A DNA stretch of 21,072 bases from DASUZD01 sp036377055. GTDB taxonomy: Bacteria > Actinomycetota > Thermoleophilia > Gaiellales > Gaiellaceae. Below the pieces are notes generated by a model that had not been told where the DNA came from, searched no databases, and was given only the letters and a program-made list of their open reading frames with translations. A program made the translations under genes and the position numbers. The stretch is taken from assembly GCA_036377055.1 (NCBI GenBank), contig DASUZD010000082.1, positions 1 through 21,072 on the forward strand. The letters run 5' to 3'. This document shows positions 10,300 through 18,216 of this stretch, piece by piece. Numbering within the stretch: position 1 is the first letter of the stretch; the number at the start of each line of letters is the position of its first letter.

Positions 10300-10610
10300 C
10301 AGGTGTCCTCGATCTCCAGCGCGAACCGCGGCAGCCGCTTCTGAACGGCGCGGTTGAAGGCGTGCTCGTACTCGTCGGCGGTGTCCACGGGAAGCGTCGA
10401 AGCGTAGTTGTCCCGGAGGGCGGCAAGGGCCTCGGTGCCCGTTTCGACGAGGTCGACGTAGTCGCCGTAGCGCTCCTCGGCCTCGTCGCGCGGCGCGCGG
10501 TCGTAGGCGCGCTCGGCCGCCTCGCAGTCGGCGATGAGGGCCGCCTCCTCGCGCTCGAACAGGTCGAGCTGGCTCGCGATCACCTCGGCGAAGCGCCGGC
10601 GCCGGATCAC
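10299..10610 (-). CDS. Conserved-looking hypothetical helical protein
   Basis: A 103-residue protein I cannot assign to a family. It is highly charged and predicted mostly alpha-helical: a basic start (MIRRRRFAEVIASQLDLFER), an acidic coiled-coil-like middle (EEAALIADCEAAERAYD, then RDEAEERYGDYVDLVETG), and a C-terminal helix rich in Arg/Phe (EHAFNRAVQKRLPRF). No membrane segment, signal peptide or metal motif is visible. The GTG start overlaps the TGA of the glycosyltransferase gene (GTGA), so it is coupled to it and should be a real gene. The alternating acidic/basic helices suggest a small adaptor or structural protein, but no function is claimed. Confidence 0.75.
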   Translation of the reverse strand: MIRRRRFAEVIASQLDLFEREEAALIADCEAAERAYDRAPRDEAEERYGDYVDLVETGTEALAALRDNYASTLPVDTADEYEHAFNRAVQKRLPRFALEIEDT

Positions 10611-11653
10611 GTCAGCTCCTCGTACAGCTCGAGGTGCGCTCGCGCCGCGGCGTCCCAGGTGAGCTCGTCGCGCGCTCGCTGTGCGCCGGCGCGCGCCGCT
10701 GCCAGCGCGTCGTCGTCCTCGAGCAGCTCGCGCGCGGCCGCCGCGAGCGCCTCGACGTCTCCCGGCGGCACGACGCGTCCGGCGCCGAAGCGCGTTATCG
10801 GCTCGCCGATTCCGCCGACGTCGTACGCGACGGCCGGCACGCCGGCGCCGAGGGCGCGCAGGAGCGCGCCGCTCTGGTCGAGCTCGGGGCGGTACGGAAA
10901 GAGCGCGACCGTCGCCTCGCCGAGCGCGCGGTCGAGCTCGGCCTCGGGGAGGAACCCGAGGCGCCAGTCGACGTCGAGGCCACGCGCGCGCTCGCGGTAC
11001 GGCGCGATCGGCTCGACCGGGTCGCCGGCGACGATGAGGCGGGCGCTCGGCAGTCGCCGGAGCGCGTCGACCGCGTCGCCGAGCCCCTTGTACGGGCGGA
11101 TGACGCCGAGAGCGAGCAGCGTCCGGCCGTCGTCATGGCGCGGCGGGTCGCTCCGAAAGACCGGGTGCGGGATCACGCGGGTCTCGACGCCGAGCTCCCG
11201 CAGCGCCGAACGGCCGTGGTCGCTGTGGACGACGACGCCGTCGAAGCGGCCTAGGATCCGGCGCCAGAGCAAGCGCTTCGCGGCCGTCCGCCTGGGGAGA
11301 AGGTCGTGTGCCGTGAAGACTGTCGGTGCACTCAGGCGCAGGAAGCGGTCGAGCTCCGGCAGGGCGAGCCACTGGAGGTGGACGATGTCGGCGCGGCGGG
11401 CGCGCAAGCGCGCGAGCCCGACCGGGTGCTCGAGCGCCTTCAGCGGCAGCCGAAGCGGGGAGCGGCGGAATAGGCGCGACGACAGCGGATAGAAGACCTC
11501 GCTCCGGCGGTAGCCGTCGGGCGCCGGCGCCTCGCCGAAGCGGAACGGCGCCGTCACGAGCTCGACCTCGGCGCCGGCGCGCGCGAGGGCGGCCGCGAGC
11601 TCGTGGTCGTAGGGCGGCGTGAACGCGGGCGGGTCTGCCAGGACGACACGCAT
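10607..11653 (-). CDS. GT4-family glycosyltransferase
   Basis: A 348-residue GT-B fold glycosyltransferase that would transfer a sugar from a nucleotide-sugar donor. The N-terminal Rossmann half starts MRVVLADPPAFTPPYDHELA, a typical GT4 opening, and continues with IVHLQWLALPE and APTVFTAHDLLPRR. The C-terminal half shows LLALGVIRPYKGLGDAVDAL (donor-site Arg/Lys), then LGFLPEAELDRALGEATVAL and the E-rich donor loop PELDQSGALLRALGAGVPAVAY, followed by GGIGEPI. The ATG at 11653 is chosen because it gives the normal strand-first N-terminus; the frame is open much further upstream but only as antisense of the divergent gene. It heads a minus-strand operon (hypothetical, GH15, FkbM). Acceptor unknown; a glycolipid, polysaccharide or trehalose/glucan-linked role is possible. 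Confidence 0.9.
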   Translation of the reverse strand: MRVVLADPPAFTPPYDHELAAALARAGAEVELVTAPFRFGEAPAPDGYRRSEVFYPLSSRLFRRSPLRLPLKALEHPVGLARLRARRADIVHLQWLALPELDRFLRLSAPTVFTAHDLLPRRTAAKRLLWRRILGRFDGVVVHSDHGRSALRELGVETRVIPHPVFRSDPPRHDDGRTLLALGVIRPYKGLGDAVDALRRLPSARLIVAGDPVEPIAPYRERARGLDVDWRLGFLPEAELDRALGEATVALFPYRPELDQSGALLRALGAGVPAVAYDVGGIGEPITRFGAGRVVPPGDVEALAAAARELLEDDDALAAARAGAQRARDELTWDAAARAHLELYEELT

Positions 11654-11664
11654 AGGACGGACCC

Positions 11665-11670
11665 TAGACT
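11665..11670 (+). promoter_or_regulatory. Possible leaderless -10 element of the EEP hydrolase gene
   Basis: TAGACT places the transcription start at about 11677-11679, on or next to the GTG at 11679. The -35 region is poor. It supports the shorter start of the downstream gene. Confidence 0.35.
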
Positions 11671-11678
11671 TGCGCGCC

Positions 11679-12485
11679 GTGGTCGTCCGGACCTGGAACG
11701 TCTTCCACGGCAACGCGAAGCGGTCGGAGCGACGGGCGTTCCTGAAGGAGATGGTGCAGCTCGTGACCTCGGATTCGCCCGACGTCGTCTGCCTCCAGGA
11801 GGTGCCGGTGTGGGCGCTCGCCGAGCTAGGGGCCTGGAGCGGGATGCAGGCGTTCGGCGCCGTCGCGGCGCGACCGTCGATCGGGCCGCTCCCCTCGACC
11901 GCCGCGATCGGGCGCGCGCTCACCATCCACCACGGCCTTCTGCGCTCGGCCTTCACGGGGCAGGCGAACGCGGTGCTCGTGTCGCCGCACCTGCGCGCCG
12001 TCGAGCAGCCGTCGATCGTCCTGAACTCGCGGCGCTTCCGGCGCGCGCAGGCGCGCTGGCTCGGGCTCGGGCTCGTCGCGCGGCTCGCCTGGGCGAAGGA
12101 GCGGCGCGTGTGCCAGGCGGTGCGGGTCGTCCGCGACGGTGGGACGCTCCTCGTCGCGAACCTCCACGCGACGAGCTTCGAGCGCGACGAGCGCCTCGCC
12201 GACGCGGAGCTCCTTCGCGCCGCAGCATTCGTCGACGGCCTCGCCGCGCCCGGCGAGCCGATCCTCCTCTGCGGCGACTTCAACGTCGAAGCAGCGCGGT
12301 CGCGGACGCTCGCCGATCTCTGCGGCCCGGAGTGGGGGTTCGCAGGGCCGGGGCCGGGGATCGATCACATCCTCGTTCGCGGCGTGAAGGCGTCCGCGCC
12401 GCGGACCTGGTCCGACGACCGGCGGACGCTCGACGGCCGCCTCCTCTCCGACCACGCGCCCCTCGAGGTGGAGCTGTATGAGTGA
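11679..12485 (+). CDS. Endonuclease/exonuclease/phosphatase-fold metal-dependent hydrolase
   Basis: A 268-residue member of the EEP (DNase I-like) superfamily, which cleaves phosphodiesters in DNA, lipids or other substrates using Mg. Motifs in order: VVRTWNVFHGN (first metal-side Asn), VVCLQEVPVW (metal-binding Glu), LLVANLHATSF, LLCGDFNVEA (catalytic Asp-Asn), GIDHILVRG and LLSDHAPLEVEL (terminal Asp-His pair). All key residues of the fold are present. There is no signal peptide, so it acts in the cytoplasm. GTG 11679 is chosen because the family begins right at the first strand and a TANNNT -10 sits just upstream; TTG 11670 or GTG 11619 would only add residues without homology. The 3' end overlaps the aminotransferase ATG by 8 bases. 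The substrate (nucleic acid versus phospholipid-type) is unresolved. Confidence 0.88.
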   Translation: MVVRTWNVFHGNAKRSERRAFLKEMVQLVTSDSPDVVCLQEVPVWALAELGAWSGMQAFGAVAARPSIGPLPSTAAIGRALTIHHGLLRSAFTGQANAVLVSPHLRAVEQPSIVLNSRRFRRAQARWLGLGLVARLAWAKERRVCQAVRVVRDGGTLLVANLHATSFERDERLADAELLRAAAFVDGLAAPGEPILLCGDFNVEAARSRTLADLCGPEWGFAGPGPGIDHILVRGVKASAPRTWSDDRRTLDGRLLSDHAPLEVELYE

Positions 12486-13542
12486 GTTCCCGGTGCTCGA
12501 ACGCTTCGCGTACATGAACGCCGGGACGCTTGGCCCGCTCTCGCGGGCGACGCTCGCCGCGATGGACGAGCGGCTGCGGTTCGACCAGGAGCACGGGCGC
12601 GGCGGAAAGAAGTGGTTCGACACCGTCCTCGAGCTGCGCGCGCGCATGCGGGAGCGGCTCGCGGGCGCGATCGGCGCGCCGGCGGATCGCGTGGCGCTGA
12701 CGGGCTCGACGACGGACGGCTGCAACATCGTCCTCGCCGGCCTGCCGCTGGGGCCGGGCGACGAGGTCGTTACAACGAGCTCCGAGCACCCGGGGCTGCT
12801 CGCGCCGCTGCACGCGACCGGCGCGACGGTCCGCGTCGCCGAGGTGACGACGCGCCCGGCGGCCGAGGCGCTCGAGGCGATCCTCGCGGCGGTCACTCCG
12901 CGAACCCGGCTGCTCGCCCTCTCGCACGTGATCTGGACGACCGGCCAGGTGATTCCGGTGCACGAGCTCAAGGCGGAGACGAGCCTGCCGATCCTCGTCG
13001 ACGGCGCGCAGTCGGTCGGCGCGATCCCAGTCGACGTCGGCGAGCTCGACTTCTACACCGTCTCGTGCCAGAAATGGCTTTGCGGCCCCGAGCCGACGGG
13101 CGCGCTGTACGTGCGCGACCCGGAGGAGCTCAGGGTCGCGCTGCCGACGTATTTCTCGCAGCAGCGGATCGAACGCGACGGCTCATTCGTGCCGAAGGAC
13201 GGCGCGCTGCGCTTCGACTTCGGCTGGCTGGCGCCGCCTGCCCTCGCGGGGCTGGAGGCCGCGCTCGACACCGCGCCCGAGGCTCGTTTCGAGCTGGCGG
13301 CGCGTGCGGCGCGGGCGTGCCGCGACGCGCTCGTCGCTGCCGGCCACGACGTCGTGACAGAGCCAGAGCAGGCGACGCTCGTCTCGTTCGTAGCGCCCGG
13401 CGACGCGGCGGAGGACGCCGCGCGGTTGTACGACCGCCGCGTGATCGTCCGCGACCTGCCGGGGACGGGCTGGCTGCGCGCGTCCTGCGGCTGGTGGACG
13501 ACCGACGAGCACGTCGAGCGGCTTGTGACTTCGCTGGCATAA
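12478..13542 (+). CDS. Class V PLP-dependent aminotransferase
   Basis: A 354-residue fold-type I PLP enzyme of the class V group (cysteine desulfurase, isopenicillin-N epimerase and phosphoserine/serine-glyoxylate aminotransferase relatives). The N-terminal FAYMNAGTLGPLS is typical of the NifS/CsdB-like branch. Cofactor contacts appear as TGSTTDGCNIVLAGL (phosphate-binding region), SHVIWTTG, ILVDGAQSVG (D175 to the pyridine N) and SCQKWLCGPEPTGALY (Schiff-base K199). No obvious mobile catalytic cysteine loop of true desulfurases (xGxxC near the C-terminus) is seen; GWLRASCGWW near the end contains a Cys but lacks that context. An epimerase/lyase/aminotransferase role is therefore more likely than desulfuration. 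It overlaps the EEP hydrolase gene by 8 bases, and a separate promoter for the next gene starts right after its stop. Confidence 0.9.
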   Translation: MSEFPVLERFAYMNAGTLGPLSRATLAAMDERLRFDQEHGRGGKKWFDTVLELRARMRERLAGAIGAPADRVALTGSTTDGCNIVLAGLPLGPGDEVVTTSSEHPGLLAPLHATGATVRVAEVTTRPAAEALEAILAAVTPRTRLLALSHVIWTTGQVIPVHELKAETSLPILVDGAQSVGAIPVDVGELDFYTVSCQKWLCGPEPTGALYVRDPEELRVALPTYFSQQRIERDGSFVPKDGALRFDFGWLAPPALAGLEAALDTAPEARFELAARAARACRDALVAAGHDVVTEPEQATLVSFVAPGDAAEDAARLYDRRVIVRDLPGTGWLRASCGWWTTDEHVERLVTSLA

Positions 13543-13546
13543 CGTC

Positions 13547-13575
13547 TTGTCAACGCGGCCGGCGCGCGACATTAT
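13547..13575 (+). promoter_or_regulatory. Near-consensus housekeeping promoter
   Basis: TTGTCA (13547-13552), a 17-base spacer and CATTAT (13570-13575) predict a start near 13582, 5 bases upstream of the ATG at 13587. This is a short-leader mRNA without a Shine-Dalgarno. The promoter begins 5 bases after the aminotransferase stop codon. Confidence 0.6.
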
Positions 13576-13586
13576 CGCCTCGGGCG

Positions 13587-14360
13587 ATGAAGCGGCTCGC
13601 GCTCTACGCATTTGTGCGAGACGTCCTGTGGGTCACGTGCGGTCTGAAGGTGGCTCTGGCGTGGCTCAGCCCGACCGCGCGTCAGCTCGACACGGGGACG
13701 ACTCTTCTCCAGGCTGGCTCGCTCGCCGCTTTCACGCTCCTCGTCGTCATCGTGCCGACGTATCCGAGGCCGGGTGGGCCCGTGCCCGGCGGAAGCCTGT
13801 CGAGTGCGGAGGACCAGCGTCGTACCAAGATGCTCCCGGTGCTCGCGATCGCGATCGTGATTGCGCTGTTCCTCACCAAGCACCTCATCTCAAGCGCTGT
13901 TGCCGGCGTCTTCCTCGCGACGGCCGCGGTCTTCGTTGTCGGCCTCGTCGTCTTCTCGGGGCCGCAGCCGTTGCGCGATGCGTTCTGGAGCGCGATCCTC
14001 GCGCTGTTTCTCTACTTGTACGCGCTCTCGGGCCCGACGGCGCTCTCCTCTTTCGGTGGCGTGGCTGCTCTCGTTGCGGTGATCTGGTTCGTGATCACGC
14101 GCCTGCCGGGAAAGCAGGTCCACGCTTGGACCGTTCGCATCGCTTCGACTTTCACGGGCGGCGCGACTGCCTATGCCTTCGCCCTGCTCGTTGCTGGAAT
14201 CCCGTTCGCGGTCGCGTTTTTCCGCTCGGCGTCTATGTGGCAGCCGTTGTTTCGTTCCGAAAGCGCCGGCCTCTGGCGGGAGGAGACACGTCGTGGGGTC
14301 GCCTTATGCGATGGTGCGCCGCCCTCGCCCTCGCCGCGGGACCGGGTGCAGCTGGGGTAG
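13587..14360 (+). CDS. Polytopic membrane protein of unknown function
   Basis: A 257-residue hydrophobic protein with about six predicted membrane helices. Examples include LLQAGSLAAFTLLVVIVPT, LPVLAIAIVIALFLTKHLI, AVAGVFLATAAVFVVGLVVF, AFWSAILALFLYLYALSG, FGGVAALVAVIWFVITRL and AYAFALLVAGIPFAVAFFR. A charged loop (RPGGPVPGGSLSSAEDQRRT) lies between helices 2 and 3. I recognise no transport, enzymatic or channel signature. The ATG at 13587 sits 11 bases behind a strong promoter. The last 55 bases overlap the next gene in another frame, so the polar C-terminal tail (WREETRRGVALCDGAP and on) is antisense-free but doubly coding. Codons use more A/T at third positions than neighbours, suggesting a foreign or fast-evolving pair. 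Confidence 0.75.
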   Translation: MKRLALYAFVRDVLWVTCGLKVALAWLSPTARQLDTGTTLLQAGSLAAFTLLVVIVPTYPRPGGPVPGGSLSSAEDQRRTKMLPVLAIAIVIALFLTKHLISSAVAGVFLATAAVFVVGLVVFSGPQPLRDAFWSAILALFLYLYALSGPTALSSFGGVAALVAVIWFVITRLPGKQVHAWTVRIASTFTGGATAYAFALLVAGIPFAVAFFRSASMWQPLFRSESAGLWREETRRGVALCDGAPPSPSPRDRVQLG

Positions 14361-15745
14361 GGATCGTCTTCATTTGGGCAGTCGTGGCGGGGATGATCCA
14401 CCGGAGCCTGCTCGATCTCGGTGGGCCTCTGCGATTTACCTCGCAAATGGGGTCGGCACCGATCGTTCCAGCGAACGCCGGATCGATCCAGCTTGCACGC
14501 GCGTTCGCGCCGTTCCTGATCTTGACCGGCGACGAGCGGTGGGGACCGACCCGCGTCGAGCCGTACGTTCACGATGCCGTCTTCGTCGACGCCAACGGAC
14601 GGCTCTGGCCCGGCGACGACGTTCTCAGAGGGTCATTCGAAACGCGAACGTGCGTCCGGCATGGGCGGCGCTGCACGGTGGCGCTCGGTCGGTGCGATTT
14701 TCCAAGGGTCGTATGCGAGCAGGCGTCGGGTCATCCCTGCGGCCCGCGCGGGCCGTGCACGCAGACCCTCGCCACGTGCCGCTTGCCGACGTACGGGTGC
14801 GCCGAGCCCGAGCGCGCGGAAAAGAGCGATCCGGTCGTCTACTCCCGTGTCGTACCGAATCCGCTCGATCGCGCGCACGTCCCGAAGAGGCTCCAGTCGA
14901 CACTCCCGAAGCCGCTGAACGGACTCACGAAGGTGATCGAGTACTGGGTCTTTTATCGGTACGACGACTGGTTCACGTGGGCGCACCGCGGTTTCGACCA
15001 GTGGCATGACGGCGACTGGGAGTGGGTCGGGATCGGCCTAGCAGGGACCGAGCCGACGTTCGCGGCGTTCTCGTCTCACTGCGGTGGGACGTGGACCCCC
15101 TGGGACCGGCTGGCGATGGCACCTGGGCATCGGGACGCCAGTCAGCATCTCAGGGTCGGCGGGATCGCCCCGAGCCCGCATCTCGTCGTCTATGTCGGCC
15201 GTGGGTCGCATGCGATGTACTCGACGCCGACGGCGCGTCCACCTGACTGGACGACGTGTCAACATGCGCCACCGCTCTTTTGGGCCGCGTCGTGGGGGCC
15301 GTCGCAGTCAATCGGAATTCAGGAGCGGTTGGCCGGTCGCAAGGCCCGGGCGGTCGGCCCACGGGTGATTGACATAACCGGCGAGCGCCAGCCGTGGGTG
15401 AAGTTCCGAGGCGGCTGGTCCTCCGGCGAACATCTGACCATCCTGTGGGGCGCGCCGTACGGCCGATCCGACTGCAAGGAGCGCTGTACGGGAGGCGGTC
15501 CGAATGCCCCGATCACGAAGGCCGAGTGGGACGATCCGGTTTCGACGATCTTTTGCGAGGCGTACTGGCGGCCGAAGCGGCACTGTCCCCCGGGCGCCGG
15601 GCCCGCGGAGATCAGCCTTTCGCGACGTAGAGGCCGCGACCCATCGGCCCGGCTTCCGGATCGTGCTCGACCTCGAGGCCCGCGGCCCGGAAGGCCTCGA
15701 GCGTCTCGTCGACCTCGAACAGCGTCAGCTCGTGCGTCTCGGTGA
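14306..15745 (+). CDS. Membrane-anchored VPS62/DUF946-like protein
   Basis: A 479-residue protein with an N-terminal signal anchor (GAAGVGIVFIWAVVAGMIH, about 18-36), so the rest should be outside the membrane. After an EPYVHDAVFVDANGRLWPGD block there is a Cys-rich segment at about 115-175 (RTCVRHGRRCTVALGRCDF, then GHPCGPRGPCTQTLATC) that could form disulfides. The core EYWVFYRYDDWFTWAHRGFD, QWHDGDWEWVGIGLAG and LVVYVGRGSHAMYS matches the H-x-GDWE and Y-x-GxGSHA features I associate with VPS62/DUF946-type proteins; the function of that group is unclear. The start at 14306 overlaps the preceding membrane-protein gene by 55 bases, so both likely work together. The last ~45 codons lie antisense over the methyltransferase gene and look basic and low-complexity, so the original stop may have been lost. 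Confidence 0.75.
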   Translation: MRWCAALALAAGPGAAGVGIVFIWAVVAGMIHRSLLDLGGPLRFTSQMGSAPIVPANAGSIQLARAFAPFLILTGDERWGPTRVEPYVHDAVFVDANGRLWPGDDVLRGSFETRTCVRHGRRCTVALGRCDFPRVVCEQASGHPCGPRGPCTQTLATCRLPTYGCAEPERAEKSDPVVYSRVVPNPLDRAHVPKRLQSTLPKPLNGLTKVIEYWVFYRYDDWFTWAHRGFDQWHDGDWEWVGIGLAGTEPTFAAFSSHCGGTWTPWDRLAMAPGHRDASQHLRVGGIAPSPHLVVYVGRGSHAMYSTPTARPPDWTTCQHAPPLFWAASWGPSQSIGIQERLAGRKARAVGPRVIDITGERQPWVKFRGGWSSGEHLTILWGAPYGRSDCKERCTGGGPNAPITKAEWDDPVSTIFCEAYWRPKRHCPPGAGPAEISLSRRRGRDPSARLPDRARPRGPRPGRPRASRRPRTASARASR

Positions 15746-16313
15746 AGTGCTCGACGCGGTCCGGCCGCCCGACGAGGTAGTTCAGCTCCAGGATCGAACG
15801 CCGGCCGTCGACCTCCACCGTGTTGATCCGCGCGATCTTCAGCTCCGGCTCGTCGACGAAGACCGCGCCGACGTGCGGAACTTCGATCCGGTCCGGCGAC
15901 AGCCACGGCTCGACGACGAGGACGCCGCCCGGCTCGAGATGCCGCGCCATCGACGCGACGGCGCGCTCGAGCTGGGTCCGGTCGCCGACGTAGCCGACGC
16001 TCGAGAACATGCAGATGACGGCGTCGAAGCCCCGCCCGAGGTCGAACGCGCGCATGTCCGTTTGGTAGAGATCGACTTCGGCGGGGAGCCGCTCGCGCGC
16101 GATCGCGAGGAGCTCGCGGTCGAGGTCGACGCCGACGCAGCTGTACCAGCGAGCGAGCTCCGCGAGGTGCGCCCCGGTGCCGCATGCGACGTCGAGCAGC
16201 GTCGCGGCGCCAGGCCGCCGCGCCTGGATCAGCTCGTGCAGCGAGGCGGCCTCGGCCGGATAGTCCTTCCAGTGGTAGATCGCGTCGTAGAGCCGCGCGC
16301 TGCGCGAGAACAC
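15612..16313 (-). CDS. Class I SAM-dependent methyltransferase
   Basis: A 233-residue small-molecule methyltransferase. SAM-binding motif I is LLDVACGTGAHLAELARWY (DVACGTG at 41-47), motif II is CVGVDLDRELLAIARERLP, and motif III is FDAVICMFSSVGYVGDRTQL. The N-terminus SARLYDAIYHWKDYPAEAA and the C-terminal half with VLVVEPWLSPD and HELTLFEVDETLEAFRAAGL resemble the DesVI/TylM1 group (N,N-dimethylation of TDP-amino sugars), a plausible but untested assignment. The GTG start at 16313 overlaps the TAG of the HD-domain gene (TAGTG), so they are one operon. Its 3' end is overlapped antisense by 134 bases of the VPS62-like gene. All signatures of an active enzyme are intact. Confidence 0.88.
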   Translation of the reverse strand: MFSRSARLYDAIYHWKDYPAEAASLHELIQARRPGAATLLDVACGTGAHLAELARWYSCVGVDLDRELLAIARERLPAEVDLYQTDMRAFDLGRGFDAVICMFSSVGYVGDRTQLERAVASMARHLEPGGVLVVEPWLSPDRIEVPHVGAVFVDEPELKIARINTVEVDGRRSILELNYLVGRPDRVEHFTETHELTLFEVDETLEAFRAAGLEVEHDPEAGPMGRGLYVAKG

Positions 16314-16879
16314 TAGGCGGCTGTACGGAGGCCGAGCTCGGGGGCGATCGGCCGGAGCGCCTCGACGACGTTCGCGATGTGCTCGTCGAGCTCGAGGCCG
16401 AGCAGCTCGGCGCCCGCGTAGACCTCGTCACGGTGAACGCCGGCCGCGAACGAGGGCTGCTTCAGCTTCTTGCGGACCGACTTCGGCTCGAGCCCGTCGA
16501 GGCCGGTGGGGCGCACGAGCCCGCACGCGTGGACGAAGCCGGAGAGCTCGTCGCAGGCGAAGAGCGTCTTCTTGAGCGGCGTGTCGCGCGGCAGGGCGAG
16601 GTGCTCGGCGTGCGAGAGGACACCCTCGATCACGTCCTCGGGCCAGCCCTCCTCGCGCAGGATCGGCGCGCCGTCCTGTGGGTGCTGGTCGAGCGTGGGG
16701 TGGATCTCGTAGTCGAAGTCGTGCAGGAGCGCGACGACCGCCCACCGCTCCTCGTCCTCGCCGAACTTCCGTGCATAGAAGCGGGTCGACGCCTCCACGG
16801 CGAGCGCGTGGCGGCGCAGCGCCTCGCTCTTCGTATAGCGCGTCAGCGTCTCCCACGCGCGGTCACGGGTCGGCACCAT
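16313..16879 (-). CDS. HD-domain hydrolase
   Basis: A 188-residue HD-superfamily protein, likely a metal-dependent phosphohydrolase. The metal ligands in order are H24 (RRHALAVE), H53-D54 in ALLHDFDYE, a His in LSHAEH (about 90-93) and D110 in FACDELSGF, giving a full HD set. The short insertion PTLDQHPQDGAPILREEGWP between H-D and the third His is typical of small bacterial HD proteins. There is no second domain (no GYP or RelA motif). The ATG at 16879 gives the normal N-terminus; the open frame extends far upstream only as antisense of murA. It is divergent from murA with 27 bases between the start codons and couples to a methyltransferase downstream. The substrate is unknown; nucleotide or nucleic acid phosphoesters are common for this fold. 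Confidence 0.87.
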   Translation of the reverse strand: MVPTRDRAWETLTRYTKSEALRRHALAVEASTRFYARKFGEDEERWAVVALLHDFDYEIHPTLDQHPQDGAPILREEGWPEDVIEGVLSHAEHLALPRDTPLKKTLFACDELSGFVHACGLVRPTGLDGLEPKSVRKKLKQPSFAAGVHRDEVYAGAELLGLELDEHIANVVEALRPIAPELGLRTAA

Positions 16880-16887
16880 CGACGGGC

Positions 16888-16893
16888 TAGGAT
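16888..16893 (+). promoter_or_regulatory. Possible murA -10 element
   Basis: TAGGAT predicts a start at about 16900, 7 bases before the murA ATG. It lies inside the small inverted repeat GGCTA-GGA-TAGCC in the 27-base gap between the divergent HD-domain and murA genes. There is no clear -35. Confidence 0.35.
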
Positions 16894-16906
16894 AGCCTCC
16901 GCCGCG

Positions 16907-18214
16907 ATGACAACTGCCGTCGCCGACGCGCTCGTGGAAGCCTTCGTGATCGAGGGCTCGCGGCCGCTCAACGGCTCGATTCGCGCCGCCGGAAACAAGA
17001 ACGGCGCGCTGCCGATCCTCGCCGCGTGCCTGCTGACCGACGAGCCGGTGCACCTGTCGAACGTGCCGCGCATCCGCGACGTCGAGACGATGATCGAGCT
17101 GATCGCCGACCTCGGCGCGGAGATCGAGTGGACGGGCCTGAACGAGGTACGCGTTCACGCGGCGCAGCTCGAGAAGACGGAGCTCGACGAGGAGCTGTCG
17201 CGCCGGATCCGCGCGTCGTTCCTGCTCGCAGGCCCCTTGCTCGCGCGGTGCGGCCACGCGACCGTGCCGCCGCCGGGCGGCGACGTGATCGGGCGCCGGC
17301 GCCTCGACACGCACATCCACGCCTTCGAGCAGCTCGGCGCCGAGATCGAGATCACACGCATCTACGAGATGAGCGCCGGCCGGCTCGTGGGCCGGCACAT
17401 CTTCCTCGACGAGGCGAGCGTGATGGGCACCGAGAACGCGGTCATGGCCGCCGTCCACGCTGCCGGGGAGACCGTGATCGGCAACGCCGCCTGCGAGCCG
17501 CACGTGCAGGATCTCTGCCGCTTCCTCGTCTCGCTCGGCGCGCGAATCACCGGGATCGGCTCGAACGTGCTGCGAATCGACGGCGTCCATGGGCTCGGCG
17601 GCGGCGAGTGGCGGATCGCGCCGGACCACATCGAGGTCGCGAGCTTCATCGGCCTCGGCGCCGTCACTCCCGGCGAGATCGTGATCGAGGGCGTCGTGGC
17701 CGCGGACGTGGCGCCGACGCTGCTCGCGTTCGAGCGCCTCGGCGTCCAGCTCGAGCTGCGCGAGTCGAGCGTCCACGTCCCGGACGGGCAGGTGCTGGTC
17801 GTCCAGGACGACCTCGGGGGCCAGATCCCGAAGATCGAGGACGGCCCGTGGCCTGCGTTTCCCGCGGATCTGACCTCCATCGCGCTCGCGGTCGCGACGC
17901 AGGCTCGGGGGACGATCCTCATCTTCGAGAAGATGTTCGAGAACCGGCTCTTCTTCGTCGACAAGCTCGTCGGGATGGGCGCGCGCATCATCCTCTGCGA
18001 CCCGCATCGCGCGGTCGTCACCGGCCCCGCCAAGCTCTACGGCGAGCGCCTGACCAGCCCTGACATCCGCGCCGGGATGGCGATGCTGCTCGCAAGCCTG
18101 TGCGCCGAGGGCGTCTCGACGATCGGGAACATCGGCGAGATCGACCGCGGCTACGAGCGGATCGACGAGCGGCTCCGTGGGCTCGGCGCTCGGATCGACC
18201 GCGTCGAGGCGTAG
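16907..18214 (+). CDS. murA: UDP-N-acetylglucosamine 1-carboxyvinyltransferase (MurA), Asp variant
   Basis: A 435-residue MurA, which transfers enolpyruvate from PEP to UDP-GlcNAc in the first committed step of peptidoglycan synthesis, in the cytoplasm. Conserved features: AAGNKNGALPILAA (K31, equivalent to the substrate-binding Lys22), the loop PPPGGDVIGRRRLDTHIHAF, FPADLTSIALAVA (the catalytic Asp305 equivalent) and DIRAGMAMLLASL (Arg397 equivalent). The residue that is Cys115 in E. coli is Asp126 here (GGD, not GGC). A Cys-to-Asp change at this position is known from Mycobacterium and Chlamydia MurA and makes the enzyme insensitive to fosfomycin. The ATG at 16907 gives an N-terminus slightly longer than in E. 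coli. Downstream genes follow with 2 bases (hisB-like) and an 8-base overlap (ridA), so the three form an operon. Confidence 0.97.
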   Translation: MTTAVADALVEAFVIEGSRPLNGSIRAAGNKNGALPILAACLLTDEPVHLSNVPRIRDVETMIELIADLGAEIEWTGLNEVRVHAAQLEKTELDEELSRRIRASFLLAGPLLARCGHATVPPPGGDVIGRRRLDTHIHAFEQLGAEIEITRIYEMSAGRLVGRHIFLDEASVMGTENAVMAAVHAAGETVIGNAACEPHVQDLCRFLVSLGARITGIGSNVLRIDGVHGLGGGEWRIAPDHIEVASFIGLGAVTPGEIVIEGVVAADVAPTLLAFERLGVQLELRESSVHVPDGQVLVVQDDLGGQIPKIEDGPWPAFPADLTSIALAVATQARGTILIFEKMFENRLFFVDKLVGMGARIILCDPHRAVVTGPAKLYGERLTSPDIRAGMAMLLASLCAEGVSTIGNIGEIDRGYERIDERLRGLGARIDRVEA

Positions 18215-18216
18215 GC

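Noticed and set aside
12197..13542. True cysteine desulfurase (SufS/IscS) assignment for the class V aminotransferase
   Set aside because: The catalytic cysteine loop context is missing and no suf/isc genes are nearby.
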